DNA of 64,000 bases from Tetmemena sp. SeJ-2015. Lineage: Eukaryota > Ciliophora > Spirotrichea > Sporadotrichida > Oxytrichidae. The notes below the pieces were generated by a model. That model did not search any database and had not been told where the DNA came from. It saw only the letters and a list, made by a program, of their open reading frames with translations. Of the stretch, positions 22,532 to 33,101 are shown one piece after another (the first letter of the stretch is position 1; each line of letters opens with the position of its first letter). The translations under genes and the position numbers were made by a program. The stretch spans positions 26,061-90,060 of the forward strand of contig JAJKFJ010020682.1 of the NCBI GenBank assembly GCA_027382625.1, given 5' to 3'.

Positions 22532-22750
22532 ATGGCAAAAGACGACGTTATACAGATGCAGGGAGAGATTCTAGAGAATCTTCCGAATGCAACATTTCGA
22601 GTTAAGTTGGAAAATGGGCATGTTGTGCTTGGCCATATTTCAGGAAAAATGCGAATGAACTATATTCGCATCCTACCTGGTGATAAGGTGACAGTAGAAT
22701 TGACGCCTTATGATTTGAGTCGAGCACGTATTGTGTTCAGGACCAAGTAA
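22532..22750 (+). CDS. infA: Translation initiation factor IF-1
   Basis: IF-1 (72 aa) is a one-domain OB-fold factor that occupies the A site during initiation. The conserved stretch [23 protein letters not shown] and the ending RARIVFRTK are complete. Its place between secY and rpmJ is usual for Burkholderiales. Confidence 0.97.
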   Translation: MAKDDVIQMQGEILENLPNATFRVKLENGHVVLGHISGKMRMNYIRILPGDKVTVELTPYDLSRARIVFRTK

Positions 22751-22782
22751 ATTAAATTGAACTAGAAGGGAAGAGGGCAAAA

Positions 22783-22896
22783 ATGAAAGTTCTCGCATCA
22801 GTTAAGCGGATTTGCCGCAACTGCAAGATCATCAAGCGCAAAGGTGTTGTTCGTGTTATTTGCACAGAACCACGCCATAAACAGCGCCAAGGTTAA
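22783..22896 (+). CDS. rpmJ: 50S ribosomal protein L36
   Basis: L36 (37 aa) begins [15 protein letters not shown] and ends PRHKQRQG. The ligands C-x2-C, a later Cys and a His (the CRNC, VIC and PRH positions) show the zinc-binding form. This contrasts with the zinc-free S14 in the same cluster. AAGGGAAGAGGG lies upstream. Too short for routine ORF calling but unambiguous. Confidence 0.95.
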   Translation: MKVLASVKRICRNCKIIKRKGVVRVICTEPRHKQRQG

Positions 22897-22923
22897 TTAA
22901 CGTTATTGAACGAGGAATAACGA

Positions 22924-23286
22924 ATGGCACGTATAGCAGGGGTTAATATCCCAAATCATCAGCATACCGTAATCGGCTTACAAGCTATCTATGGTATTGG
23001 CGGCCCACGCGCAGCAGATATCTGTGCAGCAACGGGTGTTCCGACCACTAAAAAGGTCAAAGATCTGGACGACAACGAGTTAGAAAAGCTTCGTGACAGT
23101 ATTGCAAAATACGTCGTTGAAGGTGATCTTCGTCGTGAAATCTCGATGAACATCAAGCGTTTGATGGACTTAGGCTGCTACCGCGGTCTGCGTCATCGCA
23201 AAGGTTTGCCTGTTCGTGGTCAACGTACACGTACTAACGCACGTACACGTAAAGGCACGTAAGCAGCGCAATCATTGAAGAAATAA
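22924..23286 (+). CDS. rpsM: 30S ribosomal protein S13 (apparent early stop near the end)
   Basis: S13 (about 121 aa) bridges to the 50S subunit and contacts P-site tRNA. It begins [14 protein letters not shown] and holds [19 protein letters not shown]. After RKG the frame meets TAA at 23260-23262, but the same frame then reads AAQSLKK and stops at 23284-23286, the usual S13 ending. Loss of two C and one G from adjacent homopolymers (net 3 nt) would convert the expected Pro-Arg-Lys into Thr-stop. I therefore extend the gene to 23286. Confidence 0.88.
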
Positions 23287-23315
23287 TCCAGTAAGCTGGA
23301 TTCAAGGAACCAATT

Positions 23316-23720
23316 ATGGCAAAAGCACAAAATAACGCAGCGGCAGCTCGCGCTCGTAAAAAAGTTAAGAAAAATGTTGCTGAAGGTATCGCACACGTTC
23401 ACGCATCTTTCAACAACACCATCATCACGATCACTGATCGTCAAGGCAATGCGTTGTCTTGGGCAACTGCTGGTGGTCAAGGTTTTAAAGGCTCTCGTAA
23501 ATCTACACCTTTCGCAGCTCAGGTTGCGGCAGAAGCAGCTGGTAAAGTTGCCGTAGAATGCGGTATCAAAAATCTTGAAGTACGTATCAAAGGCCCAGGC
23601 CCAGGTCGTGAGTCCTCTGTGCGTGCTTTGAATAATTTGGGTATCAAGATCTCTTTGATTCAAGACGTTACGCCTGTACCACACAACGGTTGCCGTCCTC
23701 CAAAGCGTCGTCGTATCTAA
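23316..23720 (+). CDS. rpsK: 30S ribosomal protein S11
   Basis: S11 (134 aa) shapes the platform of the 30S subunit near the E site. The blocks [17 protein letters not shown] and [14 protein letters not shown], and the basic end [11 protein letters not shown], are diagnostic. Intact. It is followed by a 214-bp gap with a promoter and a hairpin before rpsD. Confidence 0.96.
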   Translation: MAKAQNNAAAARARKKVKKNVAEGIAHVHASFNNTIITITDRQGNALSWATAGGQGFKGSRKSTPFAAQVAAEAAGKVAVECGIKNLEVRIKGPGPGRESSVRALNNLGIKISLIQDVTPVPHNGCRPPKRRRI

Positions 23721-23745
23721 TTCATCGCTTAGCTTAGGCTAAGCT

Positions 23746-23774
23746 TTGGATAATTCTAGCAATCATGTTAGAAT
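23746..23774 (+). promoter_or_regulatory. Probable sigma-70 promoter for rpsD-rpoA-rplQ
   Basis: TTGGAT (23746-23751), a 17-bp spacer and TAGAAT (23769-23774) form a near-consensus promoter. The start is expected near 23780, about 155 nt before the rpsD GTG. An AGCTTAG / CTAAGCT inverted repeat lies just upstream at about 23730-23745. Confidence 0.65.
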
Positions 23775-23778
23775 GCAG

Positions 23779-23808
23779 CCCGCCAATTCAATTGGTGGGT
23801 TTTGTCTT
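23779..23808 (+). terminator. Hairpin with T-run at the 5' end of the rpsD leader
   Basis: Positions 23779-23788 pair with 23790-23799 (nearly self-complementary, one G-T pair), followed by a T-rich run. It can end transcripts arriving from rpsK. It also starts at the predicted transcription start of the promoter at 23746, so it may form a 5' protective hairpin on the rpsD mRNA. Confidence 0.6.
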
Positions 23809-23934
23809 TCGTATTTTTATACGTTTTTCATTCTTATTTACATTTTGTTTAATAAGACCACTGTCTGGTAGCAGGTAGATCAGACTAGCGCAGTTTGTTT
23901 AACGGCATCTGCGTCATTTTTAAAGGAAATTACT

Positions 23935-24558
23935 GTGGCACGTTATATCGGACCTAAAGCAAAATTATCCCGTCGCGAAGGCACGGATCTGTTTCTGAAA
24001 AGCGCACGTCGCTCTTTAGATTCCAAATGCAAATTGGATGTAAAACCAGGTCAACACGGCGCGAAATCTGGCGCACGCACATCTGACTTTGGTAATCAAT
24101 TGCGTGAAAAACAAAAAGTTAAACGTATGTACGGCGTGTTAGAGCGTCAATTCCGTCGTTATTTTGCTGAAGCTGATCGTCAAAAAGGTAATACAGGCGA
24201 AACTTTGCTGAAATTGTTGGAATCTCGTTTGGACAACGTTGCATACCGTATGGGTTTCGGCTCTACACGTGCAGAAGCGCGTCAATTAGTTAGCCATAAA
24301 GCATTTACAGTAAATGGTACCGTTGTAAACATCGCTTCGTTCCAAGTTAGAGCTGGCGACGTAGTTGCAGTTCGTGAAAAAGCGAAAAAGCAAACACGTA
24401 TCGTTGAAGCTTTGTCTTTAGCAGAACAAGTTGGTATGCCATCTTGGGTTTCTGTTGATGCGAAGAAAATGGAAGGTACGTTCAAATCTATGCCTGATCG
24501 TAGCGACATCGCTCACGATGTCAACGAATCTTTGATCGTTGAATTGTACTCACGTTAA
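23935..24558 (+). CDS. rpsD: 30S ribosomal protein S4, GTG start
   Basis: S4 (207 aa) is a primary 16S rRNA binder and a fidelity protein; in E. coli it represses the alpha operon. It reads [18 protein letters not shown] at the start, and the S4 RNA-binding domain is seen as [21 protein letters not shown]. The start is GTG at 23935 with AAAGGAAA upstream. The frame is intact. It is separated from rpoA by a strong terminator. Confidence 0.96.
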   Translation: MARYIGPKAKLSRREGTDLFLKSARRSLDSKCKLDVKPGQHGAKSGARTSDFGNQLREKQKVKRMYGVLERQFRRYFAEADRQKGNTGETLLKLLESRLDNVAYRMGFGSTRAEARQLVSHKAFTVNGTVVNIASFQVRAGDVVAVREKAKKQTRIVEALSLAEQVGMPSWVSVDAKKMEGTFKSMPDRSDIAHDVNESLIVELYSR

Positions 24559-24572
24559 TATTAAGTTTCACC

Positions 24573-24604
24573 GCCTGCCCATTTTACGATGGGCAGGCTT
24601 TTTT
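24573..24604 (+). terminator. Strong intrinsic terminator between rpsD and rpoA
   Basis: A 9-bp perfect GC-rich stem (24573-24581 with 24590-24598) and an 8-nt loop are followed by six T's. Only 58 bp then remain before the rpoA ATG, with no clear promoter in that space. rpoA and rplQ must depend on read-through or on a promoter I cannot recognise. Confidence 0.85.
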
Positions 24605-24661
24605 CTTTTTGCCATCAGCCTTATCGGTGTAACGAGCCGAGGGTATTGAAAAGGACAAATC

Positions 24662-25639
24662 ATGCAAAACAATCTGTTTAAGCCTCGTATTATCGACGTT
24701 GAAATGTTGGGCCCTGGCTCAGCTAAAGTAGTGATGGAGCCATTTGAACGTGGTTTCGGTCATACGCTCGGTAATTCTTTACGTCGCGTCTTGTTGTCCT
24801 CTATGGTTGGTTATGCACCAACTGAAGTGACTATCGCTGGCGTCGTTCATGAATACTCAACTCTCGACGGCGTACAAGAAGACGTTGTTGATATTTTGTT
24901 GAACTTGAAAGGTGTGGTCTTCAAGTTGCACGAACGTGATGAAGTTACTTTGACTTTGAAAAAAGAAGGCGAAGGCGCAGTATTGGCTTCCGACATCGAT
25001 TTGCCACATAACGTAGAACTGATTAACCCAGACCACGTGATTGCCAATTTGACCGCTGGCGGCAAATTGGACATGCAAATCAAAGTAGAAAAAGGTCGTG
25101 GCTACGTTCCTGGTAACGTACGTCGCTTGTCTGAAGATGCGAACAAAACAATCGGTCGTATCATTTTGGATGCGTCTTTCTCTCCAGTACGTCGTGTTTC
25201 CTACTCTGTTGAATCTGCTCGTGTTGAACAACGTACGGATTTGGACAAGTTGATCATCAACATCGAAACAAATGGTGTGATCACGCCAGAAGAAGCAATT
25301 CGTCAATCTGCTCGTGTATTGGTTGATCAGTTACACGTATTTGCGGCATTGGAAGGCACAGAAGCAGCAGCAGAAGCACCATCACGTGCACCGGCTGTTG
25401 ATCCAGTCTTGTTGCGTCCAGTTGATGATTTGGAATTGACAGTACGTTCAGCAAACTGCTTGAAAGCAGAAAATATTTACTACATTGGTGATTTGATCCA
25501 ACGTAGCGAAAACGAATTGTTGAAGACACCAAACTTGGGTCGCAAATCTTTGAACGAAATCAAAGAGGTATTGGCTTCTCGTGGTTTGTCTTTGGGCATG
25601 AAGTTAGAAAACTGGCCACCTGCTGGTTTAGAGAAGTAA
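24662..25639 (+). CDS. rpoA: RNA polymerase subunit alpha
   Basis: RpoA (325 aa) dimerises to start RNA polymerase assembly and contacts UP elements and activators. The N-terminal domain has [21 protein letters not shown], and the C-terminal domain has [16 protein letters not shown] and [16 protein letters not shown]. The linker at about residues 235-250 is Ala-rich. Intact, with AAAGGACAAATC upstream. Confidence 0.97.
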   Translation: MQNNLFKPRIIDVEMLGPGSAKVVMEPFERGFGHTLGNSLRRVLLSSMVGYAPTEVTIAGVVHEYSTLDGVQEDVVDILLNLKGVVFKLHERDEVTLTLKKEGEGAVLASDIDLPHNVELINPDHVIANLTAGGKLDMQIKVEKGRGYVPGNVRRLSEDANKTIGRIILDASFSPVRRVSYSVESARVEQRTDLDKLIINIETNGVITPEEAIRQSARVLVDQLHVFAALEGTEAAAEAPSRAPAVDPVLLRPVDDLELTVRSANCLKAENIYYIGDLIQRSENELLKTPNLGRKSLNEIKEVLASRGLSLGMKLENWPPAGLEK

Positions 25640-25652
25640 TTTTTAGGACACC

Positions 25653-25726
25653 TTTAGAAATTCAATTCTAGGGCGCATTGCTGTGCTTTGCGCCTTGCAT
25701 TGCATCCCTAAAATTGAATTCTAAAA
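25653..25726. repeat. Palindromic repeat element, copy B
   Basis: About 21-nt outer arms (25653-25675 and 25706-25726) are inverted around a GC-rich centre containing GCGCA and TGCGCC. The arms match those of the element at 11704-11809 with compensating changes. The element lies in the 189-bp gap between rpoA and rplQ. It resembles REP or other extragenic palindromes; I cannot name the family. Confidence 0.7.
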
Positions 25727-25828
25727 GCGTTCTATTCTGCAGCAACGAAGTAAACAGTATTACCGGTCCGCGTCAAATGGTTTGACGATAGAAGAACTGG
25801 AATTTTTAAACAATCGAAAGGAAGTACC

Positions 25829-26227
25829 ATGCGTCATCGTCACGGCTTACGTAAGCTGAATCGTACATCATCCCACCGTTTAGCAATGTTGCGCAATATG
25901 ACAGTTTCCCTGTTGCGTCACGAAGCAATCAAAACAACTTTGCCAAAAGCAAAAGAATTGCGCCGCGTTGTTGAGCCAATTTTGACTTTGGGTAAAACAG
26001 ATACATTGGCAAACAAGCGTTTGGCGTTTAATCGTTTGCGCGATCGTGAAATCGTACAGAAATTGTTCGCTGAATTAGGCCCACGTTTTGCAAATCGCAA
26101 TGGTGGTTACTTGCGCATTTTGAAAATGGGTTTCCGCGTTGGCGACAATGCGCCTATGGCCTACGTAGAACTGTTGGATCGTCCAGAAGTTACTGACGCT
26201 GAAGATGCACCAACAGTAGAAGAATAA
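25829..26227 (+). CDS. rplQ: 50S ribosomal protein L17
   Basis: L17 (132 aa) sits at the base of the 50S tunnel exit. [30 protein letters not shown] and [25 protein letters not shown] blocks are complete. The last gene of the ribosomal supercluster, followed by a clear terminator. Confidence 0.97.
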   Translation: MRHRHGLRKLNRTSSHRLAMLRNMTVSLLRHEAIKTTLPKAKELRRVVEPILTLGKTDTLANKRLAFNRLRDREIVQKLFAELGPRFANRNGGYLRILKMGFRVGDNAPMAYVELLDRPEVTDAEDAPTVEE

Positions 26228-26254
26228 GCTGAACTTTCATTAGTTTGCTTACCT

Positions 26255-26288
26255 AAAAAAGCCGTTCAGTAAAATGAACGGCTTTTTT
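26255..26288 (+). terminator. Terminator of the ribosomal supercluster
   Basis: A-run, 8-bp stem (26261-26268 with 26275-26282) and T-run directly after rplQ. The A-run on the 5' side would let it work in both directions. Confidence 0.88.
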
Positions 26289-26469
26289 CATATCTTGGAC
26301 GTTTTGCTGTTGAAATTATTCTTTTGCTTGATTTCAGAAAATGCGAACGCAACATCGATTTGTTTATTCCGTTAAGATACTGAGACTTTGATCTTGTAGC
26401 GTGCATTTACTTTGTGTTGCATAACGAGATTGCTGGAATTAGAACGCGACAACTATTGCGAAGATACTT

Positions 26470-28230
26470 ATGAAATTTATTGGAAGCTTCAATTCTCTTT
26501 TACGCATTCGTTTTTTGTTTGAGCGAAGCTATCTGGTATGCATGAGCTTAGCGCTTTGCCTTATCACTAGTGGCAGTTTGCGCGCGGAAGATTTTTTGGC
26601 GCCTGAGTTAGCTTTTAAAGTGAAAGCCCAGATGGTTTCAGCGAACCAAATGGCGGTGCGCTTTGATATTGCGGATGGCTACTATTTGTATCGTGATCAA
26701 TTTAAGTTCGAGGCCAGAGGTGCTGAATTGGGCGCCTTTGAGATCCAGCTGAAGGTAAAATTGCGATGAAACTTTTCAAAAAAGATGTTGAGAGTTATTA
26801 TCCGGATTAACTGTATGATTCCCGTCAATGCCAAATCAGATTTTCAAGCGCTGATTCGACTTCAAGGATGTGCAGAGATTGCCGGCTTGTGTTTCCGCCT
26901 ATGGATGGTGCTTCCGCAGCTTAAAACTGAGATTGCGCCGTGCTGCTTCAAAAACGTTTTACCACTGATAGTGCGGTCGAGTGGCGAGCATCGAAGCATT
27001 GCAGAAGCGCTCAAAGTGGTCGATTGGGCATTAATCATCCCATTGTTCATTTTATTGGGTCTTGGTTTGTCTTTGACACCTTGCGTGTTGCCGATGGTAC
27101 CAATTTTGTCCTATATCATTGTTGGGGAAAGGCGCTGGAATTAAGCGTACTCGCGCTTTCTTTTTATCTTTGAGTTATGTGTTGGGTATGGCTCTTGTCT
27201 ACACTGCTTTGGGTGTGGCTGCGGGCTTGCTTGGGGAAGGTCTGTCCGCTAGCTTACAAAACCATGAAAAGTAGAAAGTATTTGAAAATCTTTCCTTTCA
27301 ACTATTATGTTAAATATTTGCTGCAAGTCTATCATATCCAAGCTAACTTATTTTTCTGAAGGACAGCGAAACGGTAAAATGGTAGGTGTGTTCTTGATGG
27401 GGGCTGTTTCCGCATTGATCGTTGGGCCTTGTGTTGCTGCGCCGCTTGCTGGCGCCTTAGTCTATATTAGTCAAACCAAAGATGTGATGGTTGGTGGAAC
27501 TGCCCTATTTGCTATGGCGATTGGCATGGGCGTGCCACTACTTTTGGTAGGCATTTCAGCAGGCAGTGTGTTGCCTCGTGCGGGTGTATGGATGGAGCAG
27601 ATAAAACGATTTTTTGGTGTGCTTATGTTGGCGATGGCTATTTGGATGGTGTCGCCCGTGGTCCCTGCTTTATATCAGATGGTGGCATGGAGTGTTCTTT
27701 TGTTGACATATGGCGCCTACCAGTTGTTTGTGTATAAGGGGCGTGTATTCTCAAAATTTTTAGCGTTGTTGTTTATTTTGGGTGGTGCCGCGCAATTGAT
27801 TGGCTTGGTTACTGGTGGGCGTGATCCACTTTCCCCTGTTGCCCATTTGACTGGAAATGTGGTGCATGTGCAGTTCCAGCGCGTGAAAACGACGGCTGAG
27901 TTGGATGTGATTCTCGCGCAATCGAAAGATAAGCTTGTGATGTTAGATTTCTACGCGGACTGGTGTATTTCGTGTAAAGAAATGGAGAAGCTGACCTTTG
28001 TTGAACCGCGGGTAAAAGCTAAATTGGATCAGATGCTGTTATTGCAGGTGGATGTTACGAAAAATGATTCAGATGATAAGGCGATGCTAAAGCGCTTCGG
28101 CTTGTTTGGACCGCCAGGGATAATTTTCTTTGATCGTACTGGTCAAGAAATTCTAGGTAAGCGCGTAATCGGCTATCAAAACGCTGAGAAATTCTTGCAG
28201 TCTTTGCAGCAATTAGAATCCAAAAATTAG
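26470..28230 (+). CDS. dsbD: Thiol:disulfide interchange protein DsbD (several frame breaks)
   Basis: DsbD moves electrons from cytosolic thioredoxin across the inner membrane to periplasmic DsbC/DsbG-type proteins and to cytochrome c maturation. The N-terminal part has a signal sequence ending near SGSLRAEDF and the start of the periplasmic domain (GYYLYRDQFKFEA). The membrane domain shows the two redox cysteines in LTPCVLPMVPIL and IVGPCVAAPLAG. The C-terminal thioredoxin-like domain has the CxxC of DWCISCKEME. Between 26760 and 27360 the frame changes several times and part of the sequence is unreadable. Since all three domains are present in order I treat this as one gene with sequence errors; a true pseudogene cannot be excluded, as dsbD is not always essential. 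Confidence 0.88.
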
Positions 28231-28294
28231 AAGTCAATAATTAGAAAACCTTAAGCACTAATTTCGCTGTTCTTACTTGATAGGGTGAATAAAC

Positions 28295-28326
28295 AAAAAG
28301 CTGGAGTGAAACCAGCTTTTTGTTTT
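28295..28326. terminator. Bidirectional terminator between dsbD and sbcB
   Basis: A 10-bp stem including A/T tails (28295-28304 with 28312-28321) is flanked by A's on one side and T's on the other. It serves the two convergent genes, with the sbcB stop lying at its edge. Confidence 0.85.
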
Positions 28327-29757
28327 ATTGAATCGGTACTACTAACTCTGCGTAGTCATACAAAGCACCCAAAATATGTTGTTCTTCCTCATTGGCGTTT
28401 TCGGATAGTTGATCAATTTCATTGAAGTAGGCCTCAACCGTACGAGCATTTGCTTCACCATCCAATAAGCGTGCCCGGCGATGTTCTTCCCATCGTGTTT
28501 GCTCTTCTACATTTAAGTTCTCTGGGAAATTACGCGCGCGATAGCGGAATAGCAATTCATCTAAACGACTATCGTTGAAATATGGATGCGACGATGCTAG
28601 TTGTTGTGGTGAAGTTGCCGCAAATCGTTCAAGATCTTCGTCTGCGCTACTGATAAAACCACCATACAAATTTCATCGACGTCAACAGCTTAATAGTGGA
28701 GTGAATACCTTCTCCCAACAGTTTGTGGATGCAATGTCGATTGTAATTCGCACGCTAATTCAATATTGGTCATCACTCGCTGCATGTCGATATTCCAACG
28801 AGCAGCCATGTCATTGCTGAGTGTTTTGAGATTGCCAATCACGATAGGTGATTTGTTTAGGTGGATACTTTTTACCGGCAAACGTGAAACGCCATCGGGT
28901 AGCGCATCAGTCTTGCTAAACATGCGTTGTTGGATGGTAGCGACGTCTAGATTTTGCAGCTCGCGAGGATCAAATTGTAGATCCCAAGCGATTACCTCGT
29001 TTTTATTGCTTGGGTGAATTGCTAACGGCCACATCACTGCAAGACAACCACGCTCTGTACTAAACATGCCGGAGACGTGCAAGAAAGGTTTTCCAAGTAC
29101 GGGTAGCCCCATTTCACTGGCGACCTTTTCTTTTTTGTGTAGTGCAAAACAAAAATCAAATAGTTTGGGTTGTTTTTCTTTGATTAATTTTGCTAATGCA
29201 ATTGTGGCGCGCACATCCGATAGCGCATCATGCGCGGCATCGTGCGTAATACCATTTGCAGCCGTGAGATGTTCCAGCCTAAAGCTAGGTTTTCCTTCAT
29301 CATTTAATGGCCAATTGATTCCTTCTGGTCGTAACGCATAGGTCGTACGAACCATGTCCATGATATCCCAACGCCCACATTGATTTTGCCACTCACGAGC
29401 ATAAGGATCGATCAGATTACGCCAAAACATAAAGCGCGTAATTTCATCGTCAAAGCGAATCGTGTTATAGCCGACGCCAATCGTACCCGTCATCGCTAAC
29501 TGCTTCTCAATTTGGGCGGCAAACGCGTGTTCAGGCAGGCCTTGTTCAAGGCATTGCTGCGGTGTGATATGCGTGATCAGGCAGGATTGTGGATCGGGTA
29601 AAAAGTCGTTGGCTGGTTTGCAAAATAAATTAATTGGCTCATCGATTTCATTTAAGTCGGCATCGGTACGAATCGCTGCGAATTGGGCAGGGCGATCACG
29701 TCGCGCTTGTGCCCCGAAGGTTTCATAGTCGTGCCATAGAAAGCTATGTGTTGTCAT
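28325..29757 (-). CDS. sbcB: Exodeoxyribonuclease I (frame break near the C-terminus)
   Basis: ExoI (about 477 aa) degrades single-stranded DNA 3' to 5' in recombination and mismatch repair. The DEDDh exonuclease motifs are visible: HDYETFG (ExoI), GYNTIRFDDEITR and later HDALSDVRATI (ExoIII with the acidic pair). The frame is lost near 28670-28690 and the C-terminal domain resumes as LYGGFISSADEDLERF, ending DYAELVVPIQ. The start is the ATG at 29757, 30 bp downstream of the corA-like gene on the same strand, so the two are probably co-transcribed. Confidence 0.92.
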
Positions 29758-29787
29758 TGTGAATGCGCGTGCTTTGGTAATCGTGAA

Positions 29788-30941
29788 TTATTCATTGCGC
29801 TGTCCGCGCCCCTCTAAGTATCCTTGCAATCGCATCGCAATTAAAAAAAGGGCGACGGTGAATCCCATTAGTCCGAGTACGAGTTTGAAGCCCATATCTT
29901 CATTGATCCACGGCATCTTTGCGAAATTCATGCCGAAAATCCCTGTGATTAATGTCAGCGGCATGAACAAAGCCGTGATCACCGTCAAGATACGCATAAT
30001 CTCGCTGGTTTTGTGTGATACCGCAGCGAAGTGAATTTGCACCGACGATTCAAGCGATGCTTCGAGTCGCCGCGTGTGATTGAGCACGCGATTAATATGC
30101 TCCATCACATCATTGGTGCGAACTAATAGCAAATCTTTGGCGCGACTTTGTTTGTTGCCAGAACCGTCAAACGTATCAATAAAGTGATCACGCAGCTCTT
30201 GTAAAGCATCATATTGTTCTTCACATAAATGCTCTAGCTTGCGCAATTCTAACCGTGAGTCGAGTAAAGCAACCCAATTATTAAACGGCTTGCGCGGATC
30301 AAGTAAGGCATGCTGCCAGCGATCCAATTGATTGGTTAATGGCTGACGTAAATCGAGATATTGATCAACCATGGCATTTAGCAAACGCAGCATTAAATCC
30401 TCTGGTGATGCCGGAATTTACTCCCAAAATTATTATTATCTTTGGGCTTGAAGTTGAGTAAGCGCGCGCGCATCGTTTCCACCGTGCGGCTATAGTTTGC
30501 GCGTACCGTGATCAGTGCCTTACCAATCAAGAGAAAAGAAACGGGCTGCGTTTGCAGTCGATGCAAGACTGCAGGCATCTTTTTCTTGGCGTGATGACTC
30601 TCTTGCGTAGTTGAATTGGATTCGCCACTCTCTCCATTTAAGGCCAGCTTTTGGAAAATCACTAATTCGTAATCTTGTGTTGCATCAAAATTGGAAGGGT
30701 GACTCCGATTGCATACATCTTTGAGATGTAAATCAAAGATGCGTATACCTGTTAATCTTTCGACTTCGTCGCGCCAAGCTTCTGTATCACGTTCCACTTC
30801 ATCATGTGTGATGTCTATCCACATAAAGCGATATGTGTCATCCCCGCTATCGTTTTCACCATCGCCAATCAAATCAATCGCTTTATTTGATATGGTTGGA
30901 TTGAGAGTGACTTGCGTATCGCTAATGTAGAAAATATCCAT
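29788..30941 (-). CDS. CorA/ZntB-family divalent cation transporter (one frame break)
   Basis: Members of this family are pentameric inner-membrane channels for Mg2+ or Zn2+ with a large cytosolic N-terminal domain. The C-terminus shows the two family transmembrane helices: the first ends in the GMNF signature (TLITGIFGMNF), the second is near LGLMGFTVALFLIAM. The cytosolic part includes LTGIRIFDLHLKDV and coiled-coil-like helices. The frame breaks near 30400, splitting the cytosolic and membrane parts. The ATG at 30941 (MDIFYISDTQ) is favoured over an upstream TTG at 30956. It lies between hemB and sbcB on the same strand. Substrate not determined. Confidence 0.88.
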
Positions 30942-30973
30942 GAAATGCAAACTCAATGATCAAAGTGAAGTAT

Positions 30974-31978
<1,005 letters not shown>

Positions 31979-32004
31979 AGGTATTAAAAAAATTATCGAG
32001 GTTA

Positions 32005-32070
32005 ATGAAACTTTTCTTACGAATTTGGCTCTTAGTATTAGGCATTATGCTTACCGCTGGTCCTCCCTAA
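32005..32070 (+). CDS. Possible small hydrophobic protein (21 aa)
   Basis: A 21-codon frame, MKLFLRIWLLVLGIMLTAGPP, starts 4 bp after GAGG. It is one hydrophobic helix with two basic residues in front, like a signal peptide or membrane mini-protein. It is antiparallel to hemB and engB in their gap and is followed by two T-run hairpins on the same strand. I recognise no family. It could also be the head of a longer gene cut by an indel, or chance. Confidence 0.3.
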   Translation: MKLFLRIWLLVLGIMLTAGPP

Positions 32071-32075
32071 GCGGG

Positions 32076-32140
32076 CGCCACTTGTTCCCATTCGATTGGC
32101 GTTTTTTTTCCTCGGCACTACAAAGTGCCGGGGTTTTTTT
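32076..32140 (+). terminator. Two successive T-run hairpins on the plus strand
   Basis: The first has a weak 5-bp stem (32076-32080 with 32097-32101) and eight T's. The second is strong: 32110-32119 pairs with 32124-32133 around ACAA, then seven T's. On the minus strand the hairpin is followed by A's, so this is not an engB terminator. It implies a plus-strand transcript through 31980-32100. The engB stop overlaps the T-run. Confidence 0.6.
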
Positions 32141-32856
32141 ATGCCGAATCAGAATTGCTGTCTGCTTGCTTCATGTCTTCAAAGATTGGTGTTGCATCCA
32201 AGCCAGTCAATTCACGAATCTTTGCGTCTGCTTCTTCGATACCAGTTCGGTTTAATGCTGAAAATAATTGTGCAGTAAACGGATAGGGCGTGCCATTTGC
32301 GTCGACATAACTAGCCAAAATATTTTGCGCTAAACGCAGTGCATTGGTTGCATCGTTGCGATTGAGTTTATCGGCTTTTGTTAGTAAGCAATGGATTGGG
32401 CGACCTGTCGGTGCGAACCACTCTAACATTTGTTTATCTAAATCGGTGAATGGGCGGCGTGAATCCATGATCAAAATCAAAGCTGCTAATTGCTCACGTC
32501 TTTGTACGTAGCTGCCGAGTAAGACGTTCCAATGATTCTTGGCTGCACCGGGAACTTCAGCGTAACCGTAACCCGGCAAATCGACTAACAAAGCGCGAAT
32601 TTCATCTTGTCGTGTTTCGTCCTTGCGGTGTTGGCCGACATGGGCACCACCAATTGAAAAAAAGTTAATGTGCTGCGTGCGTCCGGGCGTTTTAGATGCA
32701 AAACAGAGTTTTTTCTGATTACATAAAATATTGATCGCAGTTGACTTGCCTGCATTCGAACGACCAGCAAATTGCGGACTCCGGCACTTGTAAGCTCGGC
32801 AGATCGCGTAAATGGTTGACTGTGGTAAAGAACCGGGCTTGCCAGAGGATAGACAT
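32139..32856 (-). CDS. engB: Ribosome biogenesis GTPase YihA/EngB (one frame break)
   Basis: EngB (YsxC) is an essential GTPase of 50S assembly. The GTPase motifs are G1 [10 protein letters not shown]2 within [11 protein letters not shown]3 [11 protein letters not shown] and G4 TKADKLN. From the ATG at 32856 the protein reads [20 protein letters not shown], then one indel near 32770 changes frame just before [10 protein letters not shown]. The longer upstream open frame is in the wrong phase and is ignored. The divergent cytochrome c4 gene lies 245 bp to the right. Confidence 0.92.
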
Positions 32857-32982
32857 AAATCAGGGCCAATCAAAAAGGAGGGGCAAAATGCAAAAAAAGG
32901 GACAAAACGATTCGTTTCATCTTGAAATGTGAGGTTTCTTAACGTCAATTGACTTGGAATAGCTCAACATTTCCACGAAAGC

Positions 32983-32994
32983 TATTGTACAATA
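32983..32994. promoter_or_regulatory. 12-bp palindrome in the engB / cytochrome c4 divergent region
   Basis: TATTGTACAATA is a perfect palindrome. It contains TACAAT, a good -10 element for the rightward cytochrome gene, with a weak -35 (TCAACA) 18 bp upstream. It may be a promoter, an operator or both. No regulator is identified. Confidence 0.35.
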
Positions 32995-33101
32995 AGGGGT
33001 TAGCTACGTGGGCTCCATGGCATCATTGCTTGTCACGTATGTTTTGCTTATCAGATGCATCAATAGAACCGATTTCCAATTTTTAGTCTCAAGGTGTTTG
33101 A

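Noticed and set aside
26470..28230. dsbD as a true pseudogene
   Set aside because: The pattern of breaks equals that in essential genes nearby, and the redox cysteines and all domains remain; error is the simpler reading, though not proven.
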